Part shown: one piece after another, positions 52,967-61,148 of the stretch
Layout of the letters: the number at the start of each line of letters is the position of its first letter
Position numbering within the stretch: position 1 is the first letter of the stretch
Assembly: GCA_046347625.1 (NCBI GenBank)
Contig: JAXMFU010000002.1
Span: 1,178,001 to 1,242,000, forward strand
Source: CAIMUS01 sp046347625
Lineage (GTDB): Bacteria > Pseudomonadota > Gammaproteobacteria > Competibacterales > Competibacteraceae
DNA length: 64,000 bases
Direction of reading: 5' to 3'
Notes under the pieces: generated by a model
Told to the model about the DNA's origin: nothing
Seen by the model: the letters and a program-made list of their open reading frames with translations, nothing else
The model's database searches: none
Made by a program: the position numbers and the translations under genes

Positions 52967-55198
52967 ATGAGCGCGGTACCCTCGGAGATCAGTCCTGTCA
53001 TGCCTACGCCGGTCATCGAAGCGGCGCCCAGAGCGGTCATCGAACCCGATTGGTTGGGACAAATTCAATTGCGCATCAAGGAACTGTGCTCCGTGCTCCA
53101 AAGCTATATGGAACCGGCGCAGGTCGCGCTCGTGCGGGAAGCCTGCTATTTCGGCGCCGAAGCCCATGCCGGTCAGCGCCGTAAAAGCGGCGAACCTTAT
53201 ATTTTTCATCCTCTGGCCGTAGCCCGTATTCTGGCCGATGTGCGGTTCGATCACGACACCATTATCGGCGCGGTACTGCATGATGTTATCGAAGACACCG
53301 GTTGCACTAAAGAACAGTTGAACCAACGCTTCGGCGTGGAAGTGGCGGAACTGGTGGACGGGGTCAGCAAACTCACCCAGATGAAGTTCAGCTCCAAGCT
53401 GGAGGCACAGGCGGAAAACTTCAGGAAGATGTTTCTGGCTATGGCCAAGGATATCCGGGTGATCATGATCAAGCTGGCCGATCGGTTGCATAATATGCGC
53501 ACCCTGGGCGTCATGGCGCTGGAGAAGCGCCGACGCATCGCCCGGGAAACCCTGGAAATCTATGCCCCCATCGCCGGCCGCCTGGGCATGAACAATCTTC
53601 GGCTGGAGTTGGAAAACCTGGGCTTCAGTCATCTCTATCCGCTGCGGTATCGGGTGCTCAATGGGGCGGTGCAGCGGCTGAGCGGCCATCGCCGGGAGGT
53701 CATCAGTCAATTGGAGATGCGGATCCGTAATCGCCTGTTGGAAGACGGCATCAAGGCGCGGGTGCTGGGACGAAACAAGCATCTCTGGGGAATTTATAAA
53801 AAGATGCGGGACAAGCATCTACCGTTCAAAGAAGTCTACGATGTCTATGCTATCCGGATCATCGTCGACAGCGTCGATACCTGTTATCGGGTGCTGGGCC
53901 AGGTCCATGGTTTATACAAACCCATTATCAAGCGCTTCAAGGACTATATCGCCATCCCTAAAGCCAACGGTTACCAATCGCTCCACACGGTTCTGTTCGG
54001 ACCACACGGTATGCCGATCGAAGTGCAGATCCGGACCTATGAAATGCATATCATGGCGGAGGCCGGCGTAGCCGCGCATTGGCTTTACAAATCACCCGGC
54101 AGTCAGGGAAACAGTGCCCACAAGCGCGCCCGGGAGTGGCTGCAAAAATTGTTGGATATGCAACGGCGCGCCGGCAATTCGGTGGAGTTTCTGGAAAGCG
54201 TCAAGATGGATCTGTTTCCCGACGAAGTCTATGTGTTCACACCGCGCGGTGAGATTATCGAACTGCCGCGCGGCGCCACCGCCGTGGATTTCGCCTATGC
54301 CATTCACTCGGATGTCGGCAATACCTGCGTCGGCGTCAAGATCGATCGCCGGCTGATGCCCCTGAGGACGCCGTTATCCAGCGGCCAGACGGTGGAAGTC
54401 ATCATTGCGCCCACGGCCCGGCCCAATCCCGCCTGGCTGAGCTTTGTCGTGACCGCCAAAGCGCGCGCCAGTATTCGGCATTATCTAAAGCACCTGCAAC
54501 GAGAAGAGGCCATTCTGCTGGGCAAGCGCCTGTTGGAAAAGTCTTTGCTGGGGCGCGTCGGCAGCCTGAGCGAACTGCCCCAGGAACACGTTGCCGCTCT
54601 GGTCAGTGAACTCAACGTGCATCATTTCGACGATATTCTAGCCGATATCGGCCTGGGCAATCGGATGGCACCCTTGATTGCCAAGCGGTTGCTGCCGGAG
54701 GTGGAAAACCTGCAAGAACCATTGCCCGCGCCGGTGGTAAAGCGTGGCAGTCCCATGCCCTTGCTGATCAAGGGTACGGAAGGCACGGTTGTCAGTTTTG
54801 GCAAATGCTGCCGGCCTGTACCGGGCGACCCGATTATCGGTTATCTCAGCGCGGGACGTGGCATCGTGATCCATCGCGACGCCTGTAAGAATGTGACCGA
54901 CTATAAAAACAATCCGGAAAAATGGATCGAGGTGGAGTGGGAGCAAGGCATGCAGACGGATTTTCCCGTGGAACTGCGGCTCGATGTAACCAACAAGCGC
55001 GGTGTTCTGGCCATTGTGGCCGCCGCCATTGCCGCCGCCGATACCAATATCGACAATATCAACACGGTGGAAAAAGACGGGGTGACGACCACCGTCAATT
55101 TGATTCTCAATGTCCACGATCGTACCCATCTGGCGCGAGTGATACGAAGGCTGCGCACTTTACCCCAGGTCCTGCGTATTTCCCGGCGCAGTTCTTAA
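52967..55198 (+). CDS. spoT: Bifunctional (p)ppGpp synthetase/hydrolase
   Basis: 743 residues. HD hydrolase (YIFHPLAVARILADV, VLHDVIEDT), synthetase (YAIRIIVDSV, RFKDYIAIPKANGYQSLHT), TGS (VYVFTPRGEIIELPRGATAV), a zinc-finger-like region with GKCCRPVPGD, and a C-terminal ACT domain (LRLDVTNKRGVLAIVAAAI). The RFKD motif marks a bifunctional SpoT/Rel type. The ATG at 52967 was chosen; the frame extends upstream through rpoZ without similarity. In E. coli trmH and recG follow; here only relics and repeats do. Confidence 0.96.
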   Translation: MSAVPSEISPVMPTPVIEAAPRAVIEPDWLGQIQLRIKELCSVLQSYMEPAQVALVREACYFGAEAHAGQRRKSGEPYIFHPLAVARILADVRFDHDTIIGAVLHDVIEDTGCTKEQLNQRFGVEVAELVDGVSKLTQMKFSSKLEAQAENFRKMFLAMAKDIRVIMIKLADRLHNMRTLGVMALEKRRRIARETLEIYAPIAGRLGMNNLRLELENLGFSHLYPLRYRVLNGAVQRLSGHRREVISQLEMRIRNRLLEDGIKARVLGRNKHLWGIYKKMRDKHLPFKEVYDVYAIRIIVDSVDTCYRVLGQVHGLYKPIIKRFKDYIAIPKANGYQSLHTVLFGPHGMPIEVQIRTYEMHIMAEAGVAAHWLYKSPGSQGNSAHKRAREWLQKLLDMQRRAGNSVEFLESVKMDLFPDEVYVFTPRGEIIELPRGATAVDFAYAIHSDVGNTCVGVKIDRRLMPLRTPLSSGQTVEVIIAPTARPNPAWLSFVVTAKARASIRHYLKHLQREEAILLGKRLLEKSLLGRVGSLSELPQEHVAALVSELNVHHFDDILADIGLGNRMAPLIAKRLLPEVENLQEPLPAPVVKRGSPMPLLIKGTEGTVVSFGKCCRPVPGDPIIGYLSAGRGIVIHRDACKNVTDYKNNPEKWIEVEWEQGMQTDFPVELRLDVTNKRGVLAIVAAAIAAADTNIDNINTVEKDGVTTTVNLILNVHDRTHLARVIRRLRTLPQVLRISRRSS

Positions 55199-55200
55199 TA

Positions 55201-55232
55201 AGGTAAAAGGTAAAAGGTAAAAGGTAAAAGAG
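55201..55232. repeat. AAAGGTA heptamer array behind spoT
   Basis: Four or more tandem AAAGGTA units begin three bases after the spoT stop, at the point where normal synteny is lost. Confidence 0.85.
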
Positions 55233-55239
55233 GAAAGGC

Positions 55240-55596
55240 TTAAGCAGCCTGTCTAGCCTTTAACCTTACGTAAAACGGCGTATAGCCAAGTTCCTGCTGA
55301 AGCAAAGTTCCATAGGAGCGCACCGGATCACCCGGCGCAGTGATCGGAAAGGCCCAGACGCCTTCATTACAGCCCAGGCCGTGCAGCAAAATGCATAACT
55401 TTGCGGTCGGGTTCGGATAAGCCTGAAGCAGGCTCGCCGCGCTAAGCGTCAAGGAAAGATTGCGATGGTAACAGGCCATCTCGATAGCCAGACCATTGTG
55501 GCGACGCCGCAGATAATCGCCGATCATTCCGTTCAGCACGCTGATTCCCCACTCCGTCCATTGCGGGGTTCGCTCCGACAGTTCAAGTCCACTCAT
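55240..55596 (-). pseudogene. Truncated alpha/beta-fold esterase, N-terminal part
   Basis: Encodes the start of a lipase/esterase: CILLHGLGCNEGVWAFP (the oxyanion HG-G motif) and SYGTLLQQELGYTPFYVR, where family members would go on with YNTGLHIS and the GxSxG nucleophile. Instead the frame ends LKARQAA at a repeat-laden junction. The nucleophile, acid and histidine regions are absent, so it cannot be functional. It is coupled by a 4-base overlap to the MoxR relic upstream. Confidence 0.72.
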
Positions 55597-55885
55597 CGCA
55601 ACACCGCCATGTCATCCCGATTCTTGAGTAAGGTAGACAAGGCGGGCAGATCGATCAACCGGCAATGTCTTAATTCTTTGATATCCACCTCGCCGCGCGC
55701 CGCCAGCACAGTCAGCCAGACCAGCAGTTCCGCCGTGGCCGGTTTCTTGCGCACCTCCCGTCCGCGTAGTTCCAGAAAGCGCTGGATCGCCGCTTCCCGC
55801 ACCTCGTCGGGCGGGTTGGGGAAATCCCCGCTACGCGCCGCGACCGCACGACGCAGAACCCCGCGTCCGAACCCACCGCGGCGAA
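55593..55885 (-). pseudogene. C-terminal relic of a MoxR-like AAA ATPase
   Basis: Residues FPNPPDEVREAAIQRFLELR, then KKPATAELLVWLTVLAARGE and LPALSTLLKNRDD correspond to the C-terminal lid of MoxR-type ATPases. The Walker A and B part is missing and a stop codon lies directly upstream in frame. It is likely the leftover of a two-gene unit with the esterase relic. Confidence 0.65.
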
Positions 55886-55889
55886 TTCA

Positions 55890-56426
55890 TCATCGCCTTT
55901 CCCCCACTTCTAAATCGGCGACACCCTCTCCCGCCCAATCCCGCGCATATATCCCCCGCTCGACATCACGATGAAATGTCGAATAAGGCCAATCCGCTAC
56001 CCGCTTCACATAGCCATGCTTTACCGGATTGATATGAACATAATCGATATGCGCGGCGTAATCCTCGTCGTCACGGATCGTATATTCCCAGAAGCGGCGT
56101 TGCCAAATACCTCGTTCCCCACGCGCGATACGCACCGCCGAGCGGTGCTCCGTCGCCGGCAATCCTCGGGAGAAATCCTGCTTGATCGAGCGCCATCGTT
56201 CCGTGAAATCGTCGTCACCGGTCGGCAGGGTCCAGACACAATGCAGATGGTCGGGCAGGATCACCCAGGCATCGATTTGAAAGGGCCGTTTTTTTCGCAC
56301 CGACCGAACCACCGCGCGCAGTAACTCGATATGTCGCACGAGTAAGTCATTCGGATATCGTTCCAGCAAATTGACGGTGAAGAAATAGATTCCACCGGTC
56401 ACGCGATGGCGTCGATAGTCAGGCAT
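55890..56426 (-). CDS. REP-associated tyrosine transposase (RAYT)
   Basis: 178 residues from the ATG at 56426 (MPDYRRHRVTGGIYFFTVNL). The HUH motif is seen as LPDHLHCVW and the catalytic tyrosine lies in AAHIDYVHINPVKHGYV. RAYTs are single-strand transposases that mobilise or maintain REP palindromes. No flanking REP pair could be matched with certainty, but several palindromic families occur in this window. It is the only intact transposase-type gene in the relic zone behind spoT. Confidence 0.88.
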   Translation of the reverse strand: MPDYRRHRVTGGIYFFTVNLLERYPNDLLVRHIELLRAVVRSVRKKRPFQIDAWVILPDHLHCVWTLPTGDDDFTERWRSIKQDFSRGLPATEHRSAVRIARGERGIWQRRFWEYTIRDDEDYAAHIDYVHINPVKHGYVKRVADWPYSTFHRDVERGIYARDWAGEGVADLEVGERR

Positions 56427-56627
56427 GGTTGATTGAGGTACCGGGAATTTTTGCCATTTTAGAGTAACTTGAATAGTCGGTGAGTATCCCACCCTGGGTT
56501 CATGCGGCGCAATACGCGCCGCTATTGCGCCCTACGGCCCTGCCAATGCTACGCCTGCCTCAGGCAGAAACCCACAAGATGGTGGATACTTTGCACCAGT
56601 TGTCCGGGTAAGCGCCGTGCCGGTTTT

Positions 56628-56789
56628 ATGACCACACAGCGTCATTTTCACGTTCCCCTTTCGGAAGAACTCTACCAGCAGCTTCAAGGAGAAACTCGCC
56701 GTCAGCATAAACCTGCGACTCAACTCGCCCGTCAGGCCATTGCTACTTGGCTTGCGGCAGCAACAAGCCCGAGTATCCGTATCGTTTGA
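56628..56789 (+). CDS. Orphan ribbon-helix-helix antitoxin-like protein
   Basis: 53 residues: FHVPLSEELYQQLQGETRRQ then AIATWLA, a typical ribbon-helix-helix unit with one beta strand and two helices. A toxin gene would be expected directly downstream, but the following 80 bases are non-coding and the next gene is a BrnT toxin. It may be a free-standing regulator or the remains of a pair. Confidence 0.55.
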   Translation: MTTQRHFHVPLSEELYQQLQGETRRQHKPATQLARQAIATWLAAATSPSIRIV

Positions 56790-56890
56790 GGGTGAGATAT
56801 ACAACTTTTTCCTTGATGAATTAGCCCGCTAGTTGACACTGGGCTGATGCGGAGTAATAATTTTTTTAAGTGGTTGACCGGAGCAGGACG

Positions 56891-57172
56891 ATGGACTTTG
56901 AGTGGGATGATACCAAGGCGGAGTCCAATGAGCAGAAGCACGGCGTGTCTTTTGCCGAGGCGATGACCGCGTTCGCCGACCCGCTGTCGCTTACCGGCTA
57001 TGACCCAGATCACTCCGAAGACGAGAATCGCTACCTCACGATGGGCTTGTCTGCTACCGGGCGACTGTTATTGGTGTCGCACACTGACTGTGGTGAGAAA
57101 GTGCGAATTATCAGCGCCCGCAAGGCAAGTCCGAGCGAGCGGAGGGACTACGAAGATGGCAACTTCCCATGA
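56891..57172 (+). CDS. BrnT-type toxin (module 1)
   Basis: 93 residues: FEWDDTKAESNEQKHGVSFA then AFADPLSL, YLTMGLSATGRLLLVSHT and VRIISARKASPSERRDYE, the BrnT RelE-like fold. The start ATG at 56891 fits the family. BrnT is an mRNA interferase neutralised by BrnA. It overlaps the antitoxin gene by 17 bases. The attC site at 57557 suggests that the pair forms an integron cassette. Confidence 0.88.
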   Translation: MDFEWDDTKAESNEQKHGVSFAEAMTAFADPLSLTGYDPDHSEDENRYLTMGLSATGRLLLVSHTDCGEKVRIISARKASPSERRDYEDGNFP

Positions 57173-57383
57173 CGAGACCAGGCCGCTTGACGACGAGTTG
57201 CGGCCCGAGTATGAATTCCGTGCGCTGCGAGGGGTGGTGCGGGGTAAGTACGCTGCGCGGTACCGCGAACGGCTTCGGGTGGTACGGCTGGCCGACGACG
57301 TGGCCGCTGCATTTGCGGACGAAGCGGCAGTCAACGACGCGCTGCGGGAGTACCTGCGAAGCCACTCTGCCGAGCCTGCGTAG
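57156..57383 (+). CDS. BrnA-like antitoxin (module 1)
   Basis: 75 residues (MATSHDETRPLDDELRPEYE...). The first third is acidic; the C-terminal part FADEAAVNDALREYLRSHS is the helical end. Unlike typical BrnA it lacks a clear ribbon-helix-helix TQIALRVD-type strand, so it may be a different antitoxin family paired with BrnT. Start overlaps the toxin by 17 bases. Function inferred from position. Confidence 0.65.
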   Translation: MATSHDETRPLDDELRPEYEFRALRGVVRGKYAARYRERLRVVRLADDVAAAFADEAAVNDALREYLRSHSAEPA

Positions 57384-57436
57384 CCCGGATGAAGCGCACG
57401 CCGCTTGCGGAGCGCAATCTGGGTTCTCCTGAGCAC

Positions 57437-57512
57437 CCCGGATTCGGAAAAACGGGGTCAGTCGGAAAAACGGCACAGTGGAAAAACGGGGTCATAGGAA
57501 AAACGGGGTCAG
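57437..57512. repeat. GGAAAAACGGGGTCA unit array
   Basis: Four 15-base units, one altered to GGAAAAACGGCACAG, with 1-3 base spacers. The same unit appears twice at 63072-63105. Spacing is too short for CRISPR. Confidence 0.85.
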
Positions 57513-57556
57513 AGAACATTAACGGTTAAGAGAATACTGTTTTTCCCTGTATCATG

Positions 57557-57617
57557 GCCTAACGAGAGCTTACAGCGGACGGCGTTAACGCGCCGCCGCT
57601 GAAGCTGGGTGTTGGGT
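57557..57617 (+). other. Integron attC recombination site
   Basis: 61 bases. R'' is GCCTAAC (57557-57563) and R' is GTTGGGT (57611-57617), both matching RYYYAAC and GTTRRRY. Inside, GCTTACAGCGGACGGCG faces CGCGCCGCCGCTGAAGC with one unpaired A, the extra-helical base that gives attC its polarity, around a TTAA loop. Orientation agrees with the BrnT/BrnA pair upstream being a cassette whose attC follows the gene. No integrase gene or attI is in the window. Confidence 0.82.
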
Positions 57618-57672
57618 GGCAGGCCCAGAGCAACTAGTAGCTCTTCTGAGGTAATAAACTCCCTAGATATAT

Positions 57673-58682
57673 ACGTGATGTGCAACTTTTCAGGTTAAGC
57701 AGTGACTACACCGTCTAACTGTAACGGCTCGCGACCCTGTTGGATGTTGAGCCAGATGCCAATCGTATGCGCCAAGAGCTTGCGGGTCACTTGGTTGGTC
57801 AGATGCCAGGCATCGCGTGCCCGCGTTTTCGCCAACCCAAAACGTTGTTCCAGTTGGCTAATCACGGTTTCAACCCGCTTGCGGACCCGCCGTAAGAGCT
57901 TTAACCACCAGCGCGGCCGCGACTCGATCATGTTCTTCCGCACGGGGGTTTGCAGGTCGATCCCCACGGCTTCACAATCCGCTTTGAATTGAGGGCGGAT
58001 ATATCCTTTGTCACCCAGGAGCACCCCGATAATCGCCTGCAAGACCTCATAGGCAGAATCGCGCTCATCCACATGGGCCGCCGTGATCGTGATCCCGACC
58101 ACCACACCCCGCGGATCAATCAGTACGTTCGCTTTCAACCCGTAGTAGTGCTCATCCTTGGCCGCGCAGTAGCCGTAGTCAGCTTCACCTTTCAGGTTCT
58201 GGCTGCGCGGGGCGCGCACCACGTGGCACACCTTAAGCGGGAACCCGTCGATAATATGGCAGTCTGCCGTATCTGCCCCCAGTTCCGTCACCAACTGCTG
58301 ATGTAACAGCTGCTTCACTCGCCAGAGATTGGCGGCTTGGCGCACAAAGGTACTTCGATCCCCCAAGCCAGGAAACCAAGCCGCCCAGTGCTGCTTGAAG
58401 TATTCCCAAATGGCTTCATCGCCCTCATAACCCAGAAATTCACCCACAATCTCCATCGTGATCACTTCGCTGTCCCTTAAGCGGGGAGCAAAACCGCGGG
58501 TACGGAGCTTCACGCCAGCGGTCACTTTTTCGAGCCCTAGCTCCACCCAACAAAACACGGTAATGATAAACTCATCTATTGGCATGGCTATCGTCCTCTG
58601 GGTTGGGAGGCTAGAGATTCTCTCAACTTACGGCGATAGTTGTGCCGCTTCAAGATCTACTTGGTAAAGTTGCACATCAGGT
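57673..58682 (-). mobile_element. IS982-family insertion sequence, complete
   Basis: Terminal repeats ACGTGATGTGCAACTTT and its complement AAAGTTGCACATCAGGT, flanked by a near-perfect 10-base target duplication CTAGATATAT / CTAGATATTT (57663-57672 and 58683-58692). It is about 1,010 bases and lies between the attC site and the lysozyme-like gene, separating that gene from its upstream leader. Confidence 0.88.
57695..58585 (-). CDS. IS982-family transposase
   Basis: 296 residues. The start FIITVFCWVELGL, the ADSEV-like block RLRDSEVITMEIVGEFLG, STFVRQAANLW and the DDE acids in CHIIDGFPLKVC, GVLLGDKGYI and RVRKRVETVISQLEQRFG identify the family. The frame appears intact, so the element could still be active. 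Confidence 0.9.
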   Translation of the reverse strand: MPIDEFIITVFCWVELGLEKVTAGVKLRTRGFAPRLRDSEVITMEIVGEFLGYEGDEAIWEYFKQHWAAWFPGLGDRSTFVRQAANLWRVKQLLHQQLVTELGADTADCHIIDGFPLKVCHVVRAPRSQNLKGEADYGYCAAKDEHYYGLKANVLIDPRGVVVGITITAAHVDERDSAYEVLQAIIGVLLGDKGYIRPQFKADCEAVGIDLQTPVRKNMIESRPRWWLKLLRRVRKRVETVISQLEQRFGLAKTRARDAWHLTNQVTRKLLAHTIGIWLNIQQGREPLQLDGVVTA

Positions 58683-58714
58683 CTAGATATTTTTTCGTGG
58701 ATAGGAGAATTCGC

Positions 58715-59272
58715 ATGAGTTATGTAGCAACCAAGCAGCATGTGTTGAATCGGGGTATTCCACCCGATGCGTTTCTAGCCGAGTTGGTCGCATGGGCGAA
58801 AGGTGCACCCGAAGAGATTTTCGCGCCGAATCCCTACAGCGACATTTACTCTAGTGTCAAGAATACGCTCGGCCCATGGCAAAGCAATCTTCATAGAAAG
58901 GGAGTAATGCTTGAAGTAATGCGCGTACTCGCTGGCTTTGAATCTTCTTGGGATTGGAACGCAGGGCGAGATGTCACCAACCCGACCTCTGATACTCCTG
59001 AAACCATGGAAGCAGGCGCATGGCAGGTTAGCACGAATTCGATGCATTTTGGATCCGAGCTAAAAAACCTGGTAATGCGTGAGGTGCATACGCTGGATCC
59101 AACTGCTTTTCAACAAGCAATGAAGTCAAACCACCCGTTTGCGATGGAATACATTGCTCGATTATTGCGACGTACTACCCATCATAATGGGCCGGTACTA
59201 CGCCACGAAATAGACCCCTGGTTAAGACGAGATGCGGTGGACGAATTCATTGCGCTAGTGAGCACGGCATAG
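58715..59272 (+). CDS. Lysozyme-like / hydrolase-like protein of unknown family
   Basis: 185 residues from the ATG at 58715, which has GGAG before it. The segment VLAGFESSWDWNAGRDVTNP followed by AGAWQVSTNS resembles the catalytic Glu region of lysozyme-fold muramidases (E-S-S then G-A/W-Q), but I cannot name a family. No signal peptide or membrane helix is visible. It lies about 100 bases beyond the attC site (not counting the IS982 insertion), the usual distance for a cassette gene. Confidence 0.6.
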   Translation: MSYVATKQHVLNRGIPPDAFLAELVAWAKGAPEEIFAPNPYSDIYSSVKNTLGPWQSNLHRKGVMLEVMRVLAGFESSWDWNAGRDVTNPTSDTPETMEAGAWQVSTNSMHFGSELKNLVMREVHTLDPTAFQQAMKSNHPFAMEYIARLLRRTTHHNGPVLRHEIDPWLRRDAVDEFIALVSTA

Positions 59273-59539
59273 TCCCGGCAATTCCAGATCTCTAGAAATT
59301 TTAGTATAATCAGTGCATTATACATGGGGTCCAGGTAGGTCTGGCAAGGTATCTTGGCTTCAAATCCAATTGATTTTGGTGGCCATCATGGTAAAAGTTC
59401 GTAGGTTGGGGTAAGAAACGAACCCCAACATTTTATGGTCAGGAGTTAATGTTGGAGTTCCTTCGTCACTCCGACCTACGGATTAGGGCGACCTGTTACG
59501 GTTGACCGAAACTATTATATTTGACGAGTATGGCTGGTT
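59273..59539. other. Intergenic region with dispersed palindrome
   Basis: Holds GTAGGTTGGGGTAAGAAACG ... CCTTCGTCACTCCGACCTAC (59402-59480), an imperfect foldback of the common GTAGGTTGGGGT family. No further attC site was found after the lysozyme-like gene. Confidence 0.6.
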
Positions 59540-59946
59540 TATGGTAGAGATAGGCGGAAACTATCTAATCATTGGTTGGGCTAGCGGGATTTCTTTCAAC
59601 TACTACCGCTGTCTAAGTTATTCAGCCCTCTTGTTTATCATAAAGAGCACCAGGCAGATGGCAAGTGAAAAAAGTTTCCTAATTGTTTGCAGTCTTGTAA
59701 AGTCTCTTATTATTAGTGACAATACTTTTAGCTCTCAAGAATGCCAAGCATGCCTCAATGATGTCAGAGAATGCAGAGAAAACCAGAGGAGTATGATTAA
59801 TTCTTCCAGAGGAAGTTTATCTGGCACTTATCTTGGCATTCAGATAATGCATGAATGTACTGATATGCAAATAAAATGTGATAAAATTTGTAGAGGGATT
59901 TCTACATGCGGAGAAAAAGGCTTTACGGAATTTTCGACTTTCGATT
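59540..59946 (+). pseudogene. AT-rich Cys-rich gene interrupted by an IS
   Basis: An AT-rich frame (possible starts TTG 59502 or ATG 59540) with many cysteines: SSQECQACLNDVRECRE and HECTDMQIKCDKICRGISTC. It stops at the IS boundary. If the IS and one copy of its 5-base target duplication are removed, the frame continues without a break from 60913 for 37 codons (YIDGWCCNHDHFICVDPLTR and onward) to a TAG. The uninterrupted protein would be about 170 residues. I do not recognise the family. Confidence 0.65.
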
Positions 59947-60907
59947 AACCAATGGTGCTAGTTATTAGGACCGATGAGGTCCTATCGGGCCATCAGCGGT
60001 AGATGCCTGGAACCGGTCAGTCAGTTGGTGATAATTGACAAGGCCCTACGTAACCTCCACCCTGGTAAGGGTAACCCAGTCCTTGCCCTGAATGGAGGCA
60101 CGTATGGCCACCTCAGACTTTATCATTGACTGGTTCTGCCGGGTAGATGATCGGCTTCGGAATGTGCCTAAGCATCCGCAGGCCCAGTTATGGCCCAGTG
60201 AAGTCGTCACCCTGGCGCTGGTATTTGCGCTGAAGGGGGTAGGGCCGCGTCCCTTCTACCGGTGGCGGGTGCGCGATCATGGCGACCTCTTCCCGCACCT
60301 CCCAGAGCGGACCCGGCTATTTCGCTTGTTCAAGGACCACTGGCGCTGGAGTTATGCGTTTATGGCGGAGGTCACGCTGCTCGGGGTCGTCGATACCTAT
60401 GGGATTGAATTGCTCCACCCCATCCGGGAAGGGCGCAGCCCACAGCAGGTGGGCCGCAAGGGCGTATCCAACCACCGCTGGATTGTCGGCATCAAACTGG
60501 GGGTCCTGCTGAACCGCTGGGGCTTGGTTGTCGGCTGGGTGTGGGCGCCGGCCAACACGGCGGATGTTCATTTCCAGGTCCTCGCGGACGCTGTTCGCGA
60601 CCGGATGGTGGTCTTGAGTGATACTGGCTTTCATGCCGCTACCGGTGATCCTGACAACCTGAAAGTCTGCCGGCGCGGGGAGTGGAATGACCGGAGGGTG
60701 GTCGAGACCGTGCTGTCCATGCTCACCACTCTCAGCCACCTCAAGAAAGTCAGTCATCGAACCGCACCCTATGTCCAAGCCCGGTTAGCGTTTACCATGG
60801 CCGTGTTCAATCTGCTGACGCAGTGGTACGGCTTACCGGCCGATACCGACGGCTTTGTGCCGCTGTCCATGGCCGAGTTTAGTCTGTAATAGCTAGCACC
60901 ATTGGTT
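59947..60907 (+). mobile_element. IS982-like insertion sequence, complete
   Basis: 961 bases. Ends AACCAATGGTGCTAGTTATTA and complement TAATAGCTAGCACCATTGGTT match in 20 of 21 positions; the target duplication is CGATT (59942-59946 and 60908-60912). It carries one transposase gene and sits inside an older Cys-rich gene. Confidence 0.88.
60104..60889 (+). CDS. DDE transposase, IS982-like
   Basis: 261 residues from an ATG with GGAGG six bases upstream. FIIDWFCRVDDRL at the N-terminus and LWPSEVVTLALVFALKGVG recall IS982 transposases; the DDE acids are probably in LGVVDTYGIEL, MVVLSDTGFHA and DDRRVVETVLS. The 5-base target duplication is shorter than usual for IS982, so the subfamily is uncertain. 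Frame intact. Confidence 0.82.
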   Translation: MATSDFIIDWFCRVDDRLRNVPKHPQAQLWPSEVVTLALVFALKGVGPRPFYRWRVRDHGDLFPHLPERTRLFRLFKDHWRWSYAFMAEVTLLGVVDTYGIELLHPIREGRSPQQVGRKGVSNHRWIVGIKLGVLLNRWGLVVGWVWAPANTADVHFQVLADAVRDRMVVLSDTGFHAATGDPDNLKVCRRGEWNDRRVVETVLSMLTTLSHLKKVSHRTAPYVQARLAFTMAVFNLLTQWYGLPADTDGFVPLSMAEFSL

Positions 60908-61024
60908 CGATTATATCGATGGTTGGTGTTGCAATCATGATCACTTCATTTGTGTTGATCCCCTCACACGACGCTTCAAACTTAATGGTCAACTAATAAA
61001 TGGTACGTTCCCTGAACAGAAATA

Positions 61025-61116
61025 GTGAACAGAAATAGGGGACAGACCACGTTTTTTCAGAAAGAATAAGGTGAACAGAAATAGGGGACAGACCACGTTT
61101 TTTCAGAAAGAATAAG
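61025..61116. repeat. 46-bp tandem duplication
   Basis: Two exact tandem copies of a 46-base unit containing AGGGGACAGACCACG and TTTTTTCAGAAAGAATAAG. The core resembles a repeat commonly seen near RAYT genes in proteobacteria. Confidence 0.85.
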
Positions 61117-61148
61117 GAGCCAAGCTTGATTTATTCGATAGCCCTAAC

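Noticed and set aside
57437..57512. Possible CRISPR array
   Set aside because: Units are 15 bases with 1-3 base spacers; no spacer-sized unique sequence and no cas gene. No CRISPR array was seen elsewhere in the window.
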